Assembly: GCA_946647055.1 (NCBI GenBank)
Contig: CAMPCT010000015.1
Location: forward strand, 1 to 21,368
Source of the DNA: an uncultured Atopobium sp.
Lineage (GTDB): Bacteria > Actinomycetota > Coriobacteriia > Coriobacteriales > Atopobiaceae
Direction of reading: 5' to 3'
DNA: 21,368 bases
Shown piece by piece: positions 5,824 to 14,780 of the stretch. Below the pieces are notes generated by a model that was not told the DNA's origin, searched no databases, and saw nothing but the letters and a program-made list of their open reading frames with translations. Each line of letters starts with the position of its first letter. The first letter of the stretch is position 1. The translations under genes and the position numbers were made by a program.

Positions 5824-7278
5824 ATGCTGAACATGACGGTTGGCGAGATCGCGCGCGCCACAGGTGCGGAGCTCGTCCAGGGTGATGCGGGGCGCATGTG
5901 CCACGGGGTCGCCCGGGACTCCCGCGCGGCGGGGGACGGTGCGGTCTTCGTCGCCTTCCCGGGCGAGCGCGTCGACGGCAACGACTTTGCGGCGTCGGCG
6001 GCACGGGCTGGCGCTGGCTGCGTCGTCCTCACGCGCGAGGCAGGGAGCGACCTGCTCGAGGAGTGCGCCGAGCTGGGATGCCCCATCCTGCGCGCGGCAG
6101 ACGGCGACCCCGAGGCCTTCATGCTCGCGCTTGCCGCGGAGTGGCGCGCCCGCAACCCCCAGTGGGTCGTGGTGGGCGTGACGGGGTCGGTGGGCAAGAC
6201 CACCACCAAGGACATGCTCTCCTGTGCCATCGCGCGCCGCTGGCGGGTCCACGCCAACACCGGCAACCTCAACAACCTCATCGGCATGCCCCTCACGCTG
6301 CTCATGGCCCCCGACGACGCCCAGGTCCTGGTGCTCGAGATGGGCATGAACCACAAGGGCGAGATCGACCGGCTCACCAGGTCCGCCCGACCCAACCTCG
6401 CCGTGGTGACCAACGTGGGAACGAGCCATATCGGCTTCCTTGGCTCGCGCGAGAACATCGCCCGCGCCAAGGCCGAGATCGTCGCCGGCATGTGTGCGGG
6501 CACGCTCCCCGACGGCACCGTCGTGGGTCCCTGCCTCGCCCTCACCTCGGCCGATGACTTCACCGGCTTCATCGCCGATGACTTCGCGACCCCCGCGGGC
6601 GTCGAGGTCGAGCTCGTGGGCATGCGTGCGACCGATGCGGTGCGCGCCTCCGACGTCACGCTCGACGAGGTGGGCGTCGCGCACTTCACGCTCTCCTTCG
6701 CCGACGGGTGGTCGGCCCCCGTCGCCCCGAGCGTGCCCGGACGCCACGTGGTGAGCGACTACCTGCTCGCCGTCGCCGTGGCGGACCGTCTGGGCGTGCC
6801 GCGCGAGGACGTGACGGACGCGCTGGCAAACATGCCCGCGACCCACATGCGCCTCGAGGTCGTGGGCGGGGACGGCCATCCGCGCATCATCGACGACTCG
6901 TACAACGCCGCGCCGTCCTCGATGGCGGCGGCCCTCGACGTGCTGTGCTCCATGACCTGCGCGGGCAGGCGCGTGGCGGTGCTGGGCGAGATGGGCGAGC
7001 TGGGGGACCGCGAGGAGACCCTCCACGCGATCGTGGGTGCCTATGCGGCCGCCAAGCCCATCGACCTGCTCGTCCTCGTGGGAGGGAGGCTCGCCGGCGC
7101 CATGCGCGAGGCGGCCGTCTCCTGCGGCATGTCCGACGACCGCATCGAGTGCTTCGAGACCGTCGAGGAGGCGGTGCGCGTGCTCGCGCCCGTGCTCGAC
7201 GAGCGTGACCTCGTCCTTGCCAAGGCGTCCCGTTCCGCGGGGCTCGACCGCTTCGTCCAGGGGGTGCTTGGCCAATGA
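5824..7278 (+). CDS. murF: UDP-MurNAc-tripeptide--D-Ala-D-Ala ligase MurF
   Basis: A 484-residue cytoplasmic Mur ligase that adds D-Ala-D-Ala to UDP-MurNAc-tripeptide with ATP. The N-terminal substrate domain has the family's RDSR...GDGAVFVAFPG stretch (31-47). The central ATPase domain has the P-loop GVTGSVGKTTTKD (118-130), followed by NTGNLNNLIGMPLTLL and LEMGMNHKGEI, both typical of MurF. The C-terminal domain has DDSYNAAPSSM. GGGAGGG at 5810-5816 favours ATG 5824 over the in-frame ATG 5833. The MurF-specific NTGNLNN motif excludes MurE, whose gene would normally sit directly upstream but is missing. The stop overlaps the mraY start by 4 bases. Confidence 0.96.
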   Translation: MLNMTVGEIARATGAELVQGDAGRMCHGVARDSRAAGDGAVFVAFPGERVDGNDFAASAARAGAGCVVLTREAGSDLLEECAELGCPILRAADGDPEAFMLALAAEWRARNPQWVVVGVTGSVGKTTTKDMLSCAIARRWRVHANTGNLNNLIGMPLTLLMAPDDAQVLVLEMGMNHKGEIDRLTRSARPNLAVVTNVGTSHIGFLGSRENIARAKAEIVAGMCAGTLPDGTVVGPCLALTSADDFTGFIADDFATPAGVEVELVGMRATDAVRASDVTLDEVGVAHFTLSFADGWSAPVAPSVPGRHVVSDYLLAVAVADRLGVPREDVTDALANMPATHMRLEVVGGDGHPRIIDDSYNAAPSSMAAALDVLCSMTCAGRRVAVLGEMGELGDREETLHAIVGAYAAAKPIDLLVLVGGRLAGAMREAAVSCGMSDDRIECFETVEEAVRVLAPVLDERDLVLAKASRSAGLDRFVQGVLGQ

Positions 7279-8294
7279 TCGGCAATCCCGCATATCCCAC
7301 CTACCAGGTGTTCCTTTCCCTGGGCATCGCCGCCGTCCTCACGATGGCGCTGATGCCGTTCTTCATCAAGCTCATGCGCCGCGAGGGGGTGGGCCAGCAG
7401 ATCCGTGCCGACGGCCCCCAGCGCCACCTCGTGAAGCAGGGCACGCCCACCATGGGCGGCGTCGTGATCCTGCTGGCCATGCTCATCACCTGCCTGCTCA
7501 TGGCAAAGATGTCGACCGACCTGACCATCTGCCTCGTGGCGACGCTCGCCACGGCGGCCCTGGGCCTCATGGACGACATCGAGTCCGTCGCCCACGAGCG
7601 CTCCCTGGGCCTCACGCCCAGGCAGAAGATGCTGGGCCTCACCGTGATCTCGGTCGCGTTCTGCCTGGTCGCGGTCAACCGCTGCGGCGTCGCGCCCGTC
7701 ATCGCCTTCCCCGGCGGCTTCGTGCTCGACCTCGGCGTGCTCACCACCACCATCGCAGGTGTCAGGGTCCCCTGGCTCTACGTGTTCTTCGTCTTCCTGC
7801 TCATGGCGGGGCTCTCCAACTCCGTGAACCTCACCGACGGCCTTGACGGGCTCGCTGGTGGCACCGTGCTGGTCGTCATGTTGGCGCTGGCCGCCGTGGC
7901 CTTCCGCTACGACGAGATCAACCTGGCCATCTTCGCGAGCTCCATCGCGGGCGCGTGCGTGGGCTTCATCTGGTTCAACTGCTACCCGGCGACCATCTTC
8001 ATGGGTGACACGGGGTCGCTCGCGCTGGGCGCCGCCATCGCCGCGATGGGCGTGCTCACCAAGACCGAGGTCACGACGCTGGTCATGAGCGGTCTCTTCA
8101 TCTGCGAGGCGCTCTCGGTGATCATCCAGGTCGTGAGCTTCAAGTCGACGGGCAAGCGCGTCTTCCTCATGGCGCCGCTGCACCATCACTTCGAGAAGAA
8201 GGGCTGGAGCGAGACGAAGGTCGTCCTGCGCTTCTGGATCATCTCGGGCGTCTTCGCGGCCCTGGGGTTCGCCTTGTACTTCCAGCTCTGGTAG
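7275..8294 (+). CDS. mraY: Phospho-MurNAc-pentapeptide transferase MraY
   Basis: A 339-residue polytopic membrane enzyme that transfers phospho-MurNAc-pentapeptide to undecaprenyl phosphate, forming lipid I on the inner face of the membrane. About ten hydrophobic segments are visible. Family motifs: KQGTPTMGG (54-62); the Asp pair LMDD (98-101); NLTDGLDGLAGG (185-196); the Mg-binding MGDTGSLALG (243-252); and the HHHFEKKGW loop (303-311). The C-terminus RFWIISG is also typical. ATG 7275 overlaps the murF stop (ATGA), implying translational coupling. The stop is followed by a 130-base gap with secondary structure and a possible internal promoter before murD. Confidence 0.97.
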   Translation: MIGNPAYPTYQVFLSLGIAAVLTMALMPFFIKLMRREGVGQQIRADGPQRHLVKQGTPTMGGVVILLAMLITCLLMAKMSTDLTICLVATLATAALGLMDDIESVAHERSLGLTPRQKMLGLTVISVAFCLVAVNRCGVAPVIAFPGGFVLDLGVLTTTIAGVRVPWLYVFFVFLLMAGLSNSVNLTDGLDGLAGGTVLVVMLALAAVAFRYDEINLAIFASSIAGACVGFIWFNCYPATIFMGDTGSLALGAAIAAMGVLTKTEVTTLVMSGLFICEALSVIIQVVSFKSTGKRVFLMAPLHHHFEKKGWSETKVVLRFWIISGVFAALGFALYFQLW

Positions 8295-8325
8295 GGAGCC
8301 GAGTCGTTCTGTTCGTGCTGCGGTG

Positions 8326-8379
8326 ATGGGCTCCAAGGCACCATTGCCGCCCCTTAGCCGGCCCATGTTGCGGTAAACT
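8326..8379 (+). promoter_or_regulatory. Structured mraY-murD gap with possible internal promoter
   Basis: A nested hairpin is formed by ATGGGC (8326-8331) with GCCCAT (8361-8366), and inside it GGCA with TGCC (8337-8340 and 8345-8348). No T run follows, so it is not a classical terminator. Directly after it lies TGCGGTAAACTAG, with a -10-like TAAACT at 8374-8379, 45 bases before the murD start. The same TGCGGTA core precedes the -10-like motifs before murC and divIVA. No clear -35 is visible. An internal promoter or attenuator for murD onward is a reasonable inference only. Confidence 0.4.
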
Positions 8380-8424
8380 AGGAGTGTTGTGAAACGCACC
8401 TAAATCGCAGCTGGGAGACCCCAC

Positions 8425-9849
8425 GTGACCATCTCGAACATAACCGCGCGCCTTGGGCGCACCTGTGTGCTTGGCCTGGGCAAGACGGGCGTTGCCGTCG
8501 CACGCTACCTCGTCTCGCTCGTGCCCGACCGCGTCGACTCCGTGACGCTCTATGGAGGTGCCACCTCGACGCCCGGGGAGGCCGTACGCGAGCTCGAGGG
8601 CTTGGGCGTCCGCGTGGTCACCGGGACCGACGAGGTCGAGGGCAGCTACGACCTGGCCGTCGCCTCGCCGGGCATCTCGGAGTTCTCCGACTTCTTCCTC
8701 TCCGCCGCGGCCCATGCCGACCAGATCATCGGGGAGCCCGAGCTCGCCTGGCGCGAGAGTCCCTTCGACTGGGTTGCCATCACGGGGACCAACGGCAAGA
8801 CCACCACGACCACGCTCACGCGCGACCTGCTGCGCGCGGGCGGCATCGAGGCTGAGGCCGTGGGCAACATCGGCACCAACGCGATCGGCGAGGTTGCCGG
8901 ACGCCACGAGGGCGAGTGGTTTGTCGCCGAGCTCTCCAGCTACCAGCTCGCGACGTCGCACACGATCCACCCCCGTGTCGCCGTCCTGCTCAACATCACG
9001 CCCGACCACCTCTCCTGGCACCGCACGCACGAGAACTACGCGGCCGCCAAGGAACGCGTCTTTGCCAACCTCACGCCGTCCGACCTCGCGGTCGTCGCAT
9101 GCGAGCCGGGCTGTGCGACCATCCTGTCCCGCCTCGAGGCCCGCGGCCTGCGCGTGTGCCGCCTGGACCCCGAGCGTGACGCGGGCACCCCCTGCGCAGC
9201 CTTCGCGCGCGACGGCGTCCTCGTGGTGCGCCTCGACGGCATCGAGCACGAGCTCGTCACCATCGAGGACCTGCCCATCAAGGGCATCCACAACGTCGAG
9301 AACGCGCTCGCCTCGGCAGCTGCCGCCCTCGAGGTGGGCGTGTCCGACGAGGCCGTGCGTGCGGGCCTTCTCGCCTTCCACGCGCTCGAGCACCGCATCG
9401 AGCCCTGTGGCGAGGTCGGGGGCGTCAGCTTTGTCAACGACTCCAAGGGGACCAACGTCGACGCCGTCCTCAAGGCCCTCACCGCCTTCGAGCCGGGACG
9501 CATCGTGCTGCTTGCCGGCGGCACCGACAAGGGCACCGACCTTGCCGAGCTCGCGGATGCCGTCTGCGACGGCTGTCGTGCCGTGGTGTGTTACGGCGAG
9601 GCAGGGGAGCGCTTCCGCGAGGCCTTCTCGGCGGCCGCGGGTAGCCGCGGCTCGAACCTCTCCGTGCTTGCCGCGCCGCACATGGCCGAGGCGCTCGACG
9701 CCGCCGTGGCCGCGGCGCTTCCGGGGGACACCGTCCTGCTCAGTCCCGCCTGCGCCTCCTTCGACGAGTTCTCGGGCTTCGAGGAGCGCGGCCGCGTCTT
9801 CAAGGCCCTCGTCGCCGAGCGCATCGCGCGTGCCGGGGAGGTGCGCTAG
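8425..9849 (+). CDS. murD: UDP-MurNAc-L-alanine--D-glutamate ligase MurD
   Basis: A 474-residue cytoplasmic Mur ligase that adds D-Glu to UDP-MurNAc-L-Ala. The N-terminal Rossmann-like domain has VLGLGKTGVAVARYL (15-29). The ATP-binding loop is ITGTNGKTTTTT (119-130). Further MurD hallmarks are AELSSYQL, LNITPDHLSWHRTHENYAAAK, HRIEP, FVNDSKGTNVDA, LLAGGTDKGTDL, and LLSPACASFDEFSGFEERG near the C-terminus. The start is GTG 8425, with GGGAG at 8413-8417. It is separated from mraY by a structured gap, so its expression may be partly independent. ftsW begins directly after its stop codon. Confidence 0.97.
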   Translation: MTISNITARLGRTCVLGLGKTGVAVARYLVSLVPDRVDSVTLYGGATSTPGEAVRELEGLGVRVVTGTDEVEGSYDLAVASPGISEFSDFFLSAAAHADQIIGEPELAWRESPFDWVAITGTNGKTTTTTLTRDLLRAGGIEAEAVGNIGTNAIGEVAGRHEGEWFVAELSSYQLATSHTIHPRVAVLLNITPDHLSWHRTHENYAAAKERVFANLTPSDLAVVACEPGCATILSRLEARGLRVCRLDPERDAGTPCAAFARDGVLVVRLDGIEHELVTIEDLPIKGIHNVENALASAAAALEVGVSDEAVRAGLLAFHALEHRIEPCGEVGGVSFVNDSKGTNVDAVLKALTAFEPGRIVLLAGGTDKGTDLAELADAVCDGCRAVVCYGEAGERFREAFSAAAGSRGSNLSVLAAPHMAEALDAAVAAALPGDTVLLSPACASFDEFSGFEERGRVFKALVAERIARAGEVR

Positions 9850-11202
9850 ATGGCAGGCGGTCGGGAATCGTCCGACAGGGGCACGGCCAGCACGCCGTCA
9901 CGCTTCATGGCGCCGCGCCTCGTGCTCATCGCCGCCACCTTCGTGCTCGTGGCGATGGGTCTGCTCATGATCTTCTCGGCAAGCTCCGTCTCGGCCCTCG
10001 CCGACATGGGCGACCCCACGTACTACCTCAAGAGGCAGGCCGTCTTCGTGGTGGTGGGTACCGCGATGGCGGCCATCGTCGCCCACTTCGACTACCACGT
10101 GTGGAGCCACTCGCTCGTCTGGCTCCTCTGGATGGGCGTCGTGGGCCTGCTCATGCTCACGGCGATCATCGGCGTCGCGACCAAGGGCGCCGTCCGCTGG
10201 GTCGAGCTTGCCGGCTTCAGGTTCCAGCCCTCCGAGTTCGCCAAGCCCGTGGTCATCCTCACGGCGGCGAACATCCTGCAGGCGTGGTTCGAGGAGGGCT
10301 CGCTGTCGTTCGAGCGCGGTCTCGGCCTCGCGGCCGTCGGCGTCGGCGTGCCCCTCGTCCTCATCATCGTCCAGCCTGACAAGGGCACCACCCTCATCAT
10401 CGCGGCGACGGTCTTCGTCATGGCGGTGCTCGCGGGGCTTCCTCTGTCCATCGTCATCCCCGCGATCGGTGCCCTGTTCGTGGTGGGCCTCGTCGTTGGC
10501 CTGGGCGACGACTACTCCCGCCAGCGCATCCTCACCATGCTCGACCCCTGGAAGGACCCCTTTGACACCGGCTACCAGCTCATCCAGGGCTTCTATGCCT
10601 TTGGGTCGGGTGGCCTCACCGGTGTTGGCCTGGGGCTCTCGCGCCAGAAGTACGCCTACCTCCCCGAGGCCCACAACGACTTCATCTTTGCCATCATCGG
10701 CGAGGAGCTGGGGCTGGTGGGGGCGCTCGCGGTGCTTGCCCTCTTCGTCGCGATCATATGGGCGGGCTACCGCATCGCGCGCTATGCGCCCGACCTCGCC
10801 GGCACGCTCATCGCCGCCGGCTCCGCGTCGCTGCTCACCATCCAGCTGCTGCTCAACGTCACGGGCGTCCTGGGGCTGTTCCCGCTGTCGGGCAAGCCGC
10901 TGCCGTTCGTGAGCTATGGCGGCTCGTCCATCATGTCGTCCCTCATCATGGTTGGCCTCATGGTCTCCGTCTCGTGCGCCAGCTCCCTGCCCGAGACGGT
11001 CTATGACGTGCGCCGCAGCCAGATGAGGGTCAGCAGGGACAGCTCCGGTGCCGGCCAGATGACGCCGGTGTTCAAGGTGCTTGACGGGGGCAATCCCCGC
11101 GGCGGTCGCGAGCGCATCGACCTGGGCCCGTCGCCCACCGAGCGCCTGCGCGGCTCGGGCTCGCGGTCGGTGCCCCTGCAGGACAGGAGGAGGAACAAGT
11201 GA
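9850..11202 (+). CDS. ftsW: Septal peptidoglycan glycosyltransferase FtsW
   Basis: A 450-residue SEDS-family membrane protein that polymerises lipid II into glycan strands at the septum with FtsI. About ten membrane segments lie between 22 and 380. Motifs: IFSASSVSA (41-49); FQPSEFAKP (125-133); VQPDKGTT (174-181); LPEAHNDFIFAIIGEE (271-286), whose Asp277 aligns by motif with the catalytic Asp of RodA/FtsW; and the SEDS signature GKPLPFVSYGGSSI (348-361). A hydrophilic C-terminal tail of about 65 residues, rich in Gly/Arg/Ser, follows and may be a docking segment. The ATG at 9850 directly abuts the murD stop. GGGGAGG (9836-9842) serves as its ribosome binding site. FtsW rather than RodA is called from the cluster context. 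Confidence 0.95.
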   Translation: MAGGRESSDRGTASTPSRFMAPRLVLIAATFVLVAMGLLMIFSASSVSALADMGDPTYYLKRQAVFVVVGTAMAAIVAHFDYHVWSHSLVWLLWMGVVGLLMLTAIIGVATKGAVRWVELAGFRFQPSEFAKPVVILTAANILQAWFEEGSLSFERGLGLAAVGVGVPLVLIIVQPDKGTTLIIAATVFVMAVLAGLPLSIVIPAIGALFVVGLVVGLGDDYSRQRILTMLDPWKDPFDTGYQLIQGFYAFGSGGLTGVGLGLSRQKYAYLPEAHNDFIFAIIGEELGLVGALAVLALFVAIIWAGYRIARYAPDLAGTLIAAGSASLLTIQLLLNVTGVLGLFPLSGKPLPFVSYGGSSIMSSLIMVGLMVSVSCASSLPETVYDVRRSQMRVSRDSSGAGQMTPVFKVLDGGNPRGGRERIDLGPSPTERLRGSGSRSVPLQDRRRNK

Positions 11203-12329
11203 GCGAGAGAGTGCTCGAGGTCGCCATCGCCGCAGGCGGTACGGCCGGTCACATCAACCCGGCCCTGGCGCTTGCCGAGGAGCTCGCCGCGCGCGGGCAT
11301 CACGTCACGTTCTATGGCCAGCCCACGCGGCTCGAGGCGACGCTCGTGCCCGAGGCTGGCTTCGACTTCTGCGAGATGAACGTCTCGGGCTTCGACCGCT
11401 CGCGCCCCTGGACGCTCGTCCAGGCTCTCGTGCGCATGGCGGCCGCCGAGCGTCGCCTTGGGAAGGTCTTCGCCGAGAGGGGCGTCCCCGACGTCGCCAT
11501 AGGCTTTGGCGCCTACGTCGAGCTCCCGCTCATCCGCTGGTGCCATGCGCATGGCGTGCCCTGCCTCATCCACGAGCAGAACTCCGTCCCCGGCCTTGCC
11601 AACAAGGTCTCCTCGACGCAGTGCAAGGACGTCTGCGTCGCCTTCCCCGCAGCCCTGGGAGCCTTTGCCAAGGCGAAGGCGAAGGGCGCCGAGCTCGTCG
11701 TGACCGGCAACCCCGTGCGTCGCGACGTGGTGGACGCCGACGCGGCCGCCGGCCGCGCCTCGCTGGGCATTCCCGACGACGCGCGCGTCCTGCTCGTCTT
11801 TGGCGGGAGCCTTGGGGCGCGCCACCTCAACCAGGCCATCGCGGGCCTCAAGGACGAGCTCCTGTCCCGCAGCGACCTGCACGTGGTGCACTCGACGGGT
11901 GCGAAGTGCCACGACGAGGCCCTCGAGGCCCTCGCGCTCACTCCCGAGGAGGAGCGGCGCTGGCACGTGCTCTCCTACATCTCGAACATGGGTGACGTGC
12001 TTGCCTGTGCCGACCTCGTCGTCTCGAGGGCCGGCGCGTCGTCCGTGGCCGAGATCTCGGCCCTTGCCGTGCCCAGCGTGCTCGTGCCGTATCCCTTCGC
12101 GACGGCCGACCACCAGACCACCAATGCCCGCTACCTCGTCGACGAGGGCGCGGCCATCCTCGTGGCCGACGACGACCTGGACGACGAGGCGAAGTTCGCT
12201 CGTCCGCTGCTCGAGCTCCTCGACGATCCCGAGCGGCTCGCCGCCATGCGCGAGGCCGCCAGGGGCACAGGCGCCGAGCGTGCGGCGTCGGCCCTCGCAG
12301 ACCGGGTGGAGAAGGCGGGGTGCGCCTAG
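11199..12329 (+). CDS. murG: Lipid II-forming GlcNAc transferase MurG
   Basis: A 376-residue peripheral membrane glycosyltransferase (GT28) that adds GlcNAc to lipid I to make lipid II. The N-terminal Gly-rich loop GGTAGHINPALALAEEL is at 13-29. The acceptor-side segment contains GFGAYVELP (102-110) and IHEQNSVPGLANK (124-136). GNPVRRDV (170-177) and LVFGGSLGARHLNQA (199-213) begin the C-terminal domain. The UDP-GlcNAc site has SRAGASSVAEI (276-286) and PYPFATADHQTTNA (297-310). The GTG start at 11199 overlaps the ftsW stop (GTGA) and follows GGAGGAGG, implying coupled translation. It closes the first long operon segment, since a leader with a possible promoter follows. Confidence 0.97.
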   Translation: MSERVLEVAIAAGGTAGHINPALALAEELAARGHHVTFYGQPTRLEATLVPEAGFDFCEMNVSGFDRSRPWTLVQALVRMAAAERRLGKVFAERGVPDVAIGFGAYVELPLIRWCHAHGVPCLIHEQNSVPGLANKVSSTQCKDVCVAFPAALGAFAKAKAKGAELVVTGNPVRRDVVDADAAAGRASLGIPDDARVLLVFGGSLGARHLNQAIAGLKDELLSRSDLHVVHSTGAKCHDEALEALALTPEEERRWHVLSYISNMGDVLACADLVVSRAGASSVAEISALAVPSVLVPYPFATADHQTTNARYLVDEGAAILVADDDLDDEAKFARPLLELLDDPERLAAMREAARGTGAERAASALADRVEKAGCA

Positions 12330-12343
12330 GGACGACCGCTCCA

Positions 12344-12354
12344 TGCGGTAGAGT
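12344..12354 (+). promoter_or_regulatory. Possible internal promoter before murC
   Basis: TGCGGTAGAGT includes a -10-like TAGAGT (12349-12354), 61 bases ahead of the murC ATG in an 86-base gap. The TGCGGTA core also precedes murD and divIVA. No convincing -35 is seen, so this rests on the recurrence of the motif and its position. Confidence 0.35.
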
Positions 12355-12415
12355 AGTGGCATCCATCCGGGGACGTTAAGGGACCCAAGACAGACGACGG
12401 CAGGGAGGAACGACC

Positions 12416-13846
12416 ATGCCTGGCATTTCCAACACCAACGACTTCAAGAGCGCCCACTTCATCGGCATCGGCGGCGCGGGCATGAGCGGCATCGCCGTCG
12501 TGCTCCACGAGCGTGGCTGCAAGGTCACCGGCAGCGACCTCAAGAGCTCGTACTACGTGCGTGAGCTCGAGGACGCGGGCATCGAGGTCACCATCGGCCA
12601 CGACGCCTCCACCATCGACCGCGTGCGTCCCGACGTCGTGGTCACCTCCACCGCCATCCCCGAGACCAACCCCGAGGTCGTCCGCGCCAAGGAGCTGGGC
12701 ATCGACATCTGGCCCCGCGCCAAGATGCTCTCCGCGCTGGGCAAGGGCTCCCTCACCATCGCCGTCGCCGGCACGCACGGCAAGACCACCACGTCCTCCA
12801 TGGTGGCCACCATGCTCGACCGCCTGGGCATGGACCCGTCCTTCCTCATCGGCGGCATCGTGGAGGGCTATGGCACCAACGGCCGCAACGGCAGCGGTCC
12901 CTTCGTCTGCGAGGCCGACGAGTCGGACGGCTCCTTCCTCTTCCTCGACCCCGACGTCGTGGTGGTGACCAACATCGAGGCCGACCACCTCGACCACTAC
13001 GGCTCGCTCGAGAACATCGAGAAGACCTTCTGCACCTTCATGGACCTGGTGGGGGAGTCCGGCACGGTGATCGTGTGTGCCGAGTCCGACCGCGTCGTCG
13101 AGCTCGCGCGCTCGACAGGCCGTCGCGTCCTCACCTATGGCACGGCCTTGGGCTGCGACTTCCGTCTCACGCCCGGCAAGACCATGGGCGTCGCGAGCTC
13201 CTTCACCGTCCGCGTCCCCAACGGCGCGAGCCTGCCCGTCCACATCAGCGCCAACCCCGGCATGCACAACATGCTCAACGCCACCGCCGCCCTCGCCGTC
13301 GCCGACGTCATCGGCTGCGACCTCGAGGCCGCAGCCGAGGCGCTCTCCAAGTTCCAGGGCGCCCGTCGTCGCTTCACCCACGTGGGCGACGTCTGCGGCG
13401 TCACGGTCATCGACGACTACGGCCACCATCCCACCGAGATCGCGGTGACCCTTTCTGCCGCCAAGAGGCTCGACTTCAAGCGCGTGGTCTGCGTGTTCCA
13501 GCCCCATCGCTACACCCGCACCCAGGCCCTTGCGAACGAGTTCGCCTCCGCCTTCGACGACGTCGACGTCCTCTACGTCATGGACGTCTTCGCGGCGGGC
13601 GAGATGCCCATCCCGGGCGTCTCGGGCAAGAACCTCGCGCTCACCATCGCGGAGCGCGGCAAGTGCGGCGAGATCCACTACGTGCCCAACCGTCACGAGC
13701 TGGTCGAGCGTCTCTGCGGCACCTGCCAGGAGGGCGACCTGCTCGTCACCATGGGTGCCGGCGACGTCACCCTCATGGGCCCGCTGTTCGTCGAGGCCTT
13801 CGCCGCAGCAAACGACGCGGGGGCCGAGGCCAACGGTACTGAGTAG
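12416..13846 (+). CDS. murC: UDP-MurNAc--L-alanine ligase MurC
   Basis: A 476-residue cytoplasmic Mur ligase that starts the stem peptide by adding L-Ala to UDP-MurNAc with ATP. The N-terminal dinucleotide-like fold has HFIGIGGAGMSGIAVVL (14-30). The P-loop is VAGTHGKTTTSSM (117-129), with the HGKTT form typical of MurC. Other hallmarks: EADESDGSFL; NIEADHLDHYG; ARRRF...VIDDYGHHPTEI; FQPHRYTRTQAL; and TMGAGDV near the end. The ATG at 12416 has GGGAGGA shortly upstream. murB follows 9 bases after its stop, so the two are probably co-translated; the product of MurB is the substrate of MurC. Confidence 0.97.
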   Translation: MPGISNTNDFKSAHFIGIGGAGMSGIAVVLHERGCKVTGSDLKSSYYVRELEDAGIEVTIGHDASTIDRVRPDVVVTSTAIPETNPEVVRAKELGIDIWPRAKMLSALGKGSLTIAVAGTHGKTTTSSMVATMLDRLGMDPSFLIGGIVEGYGTNGRNGSGPFVCEADESDGSFLFLDPDVVVVTNIEADHLDHYGSLENIEKTFCTFMDLVGESGTVIVCAESDRVVELARSTGRRVLTYGTALGCDFRLTPGKTMGVASSFTVRVPNGASLPVHISANPGMHNMLNATAALAVADVIGCDLEAAAEALSKFQGARRRFTHVGDVCGVTVIDDYGHHPTEIAVTLSAAKRLDFKRVVCVFQPHRYTRTQALANEFASAFDDVDVLYVMDVFAAGEMPIPGVSGKNLALTIAERGKCGEIHYVPNRHELVERLCGTCQEGDLLVTMGAGDVTLMGPLFVEAFAAANDAGAEANGTE

Positions 13847-13855
13847 GGACGAGAC

Positions 13856-14776
13856 TTGAGCCTCTTCAACGCATACATGGCCCTGTCGGGCGCCATCGAC
13901 GCAGACGTCCTGCGCGACGAGCGCCTGTCGCGTCGGACCACCTACCGTGTCGGCGGTCCGGCAGCCCTCGTCGTGCGTTGCAACGACCACCGGTCCCTCG
14001 TGAGGACGATCGACGTGCTCGCGCACGAGAAGGTCAAGTGGGTGGTCATGGGCAAGGGGTCCAACGTGCTCGTCTCCGACGATGGCTACGAGGGCTGCGT
14101 CATCCTGCTGGGCAGGGACTTCTCGCGCGCGTCCTTCTCGGCCGACGAACCGGGCGTCATCACGGTCGGTGCGGGCCTCATGATGGCCAAGCTGGTCGCC
14201 GACTCCATGTCGCGTGGCCTGTCGGGCCTCGAGTGCTGCGCCGGCATTCCCGGCACCGTGGGCGGCGCCATCGCCATGGACGCGGGCACGCGCAACGACT
14301 GGATCGGCCCGCGTGTGCGCGACGTCGTCGCGCTGCGCCCCGGCGAGGGGCTCGTGCGTCACTATGGCTCCGACATCATGTGGGGCTACCGCACCACGTC
14401 GCTTCCTGCTGGTGACATCATCCTCGAGGCGACGCTCATGCTCACGCCCTCCACCCGCGAGGCCGTGGGCATCGCCGTCGAGAAGCTCATGGAACGCCGC
14501 AAGCGCACCCAGCCCATGGGAAAGCCCTGCTGTGGCTCGGTCTTCCGCAACCCGCCCGGCATGTCCGTGGGGGCCCTGCTCGACGACTGCGGGCTCAAGG
14601 GATATGCCGTGGGCGGCGCCCAGGTGTCCGACGTCCACGCCAACTTCGTGGTCAACAACGGCAACGCGACCTCCGCCGACGTCATGGCCGTCATCTCGCA
14701 CATGCACCAGACCGTCCTCGCCCAGCACGGCATCGACCTCGAGCCCGAGGTCAAGTTCCTGGGCTTCTCGAGGTAG
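13856..14776 (+). CDS. murB: UDP-N-acetylenolpyruvoylglucosamine reductase MurB
   Basis: A 306-residue FAD-dependent reductase that makes UDP-MurNAc from UDP-GlcNAc-enolpyruvate using NADPH. The FAD-binding region shows RTTYRVGGPAALVV (27-40), GKGSNVLVSDDGYEG (66-80) and CAGIPGTVGGAIAMDAG (128-144). The proton donor Ser is in CCGSVFRNP (Ser228). The catalytic Glu is in LEPEVKFLG (Glu298). The length fits the shorter type II MurB. The residues before Ser228 are Cys-Cys instead of the common Asn-Ala or Ser-Ala. I use TTG 13856, preceded by GGGACGAG. The in-frame ATG at 13877 has no Shine-Dalgarno and would shorten the N-terminus by seven residues; the exact start is uncertain. Confidence 0.94.
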   Translation: MSLFNAYMALSGAIDADVLRDERLSRRTTYRVGGPAALVVRCNDHRSLVRTIDVLAHEKVKWVVMGKGSNVLVSDDGYEGCVILLGRDFSRASFSADEPGVITVGAGLMMAKLVADSMSRGLSGLECCAGIPGTVGGAIAMDAGTRNDWIGPRVRDVVALRPGEGLVRHYGSDIMWGYRTTSLPAGDIILEATLMLTPSTREAVGIAVEKLMERRKRTQPMGKPCCGSVFRNPPGMSVGALLDDCGLKGYAVGGAQVSDVHANFVVNNGNATSADVMAVISHMHQTVLAQHGIDLEPEVKFLGFSR

Positions 14777-14780
14777 CGCC

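Noticed and set aside
4094..6004. Long minus-strand open frame of 636 codons opposite ftsI
   Set aside because: High-G+C coding sequence leaves long antisense frames; it has no ribosome binding site or recognisable domain and is opposite a gene with complete catalytic motifs.
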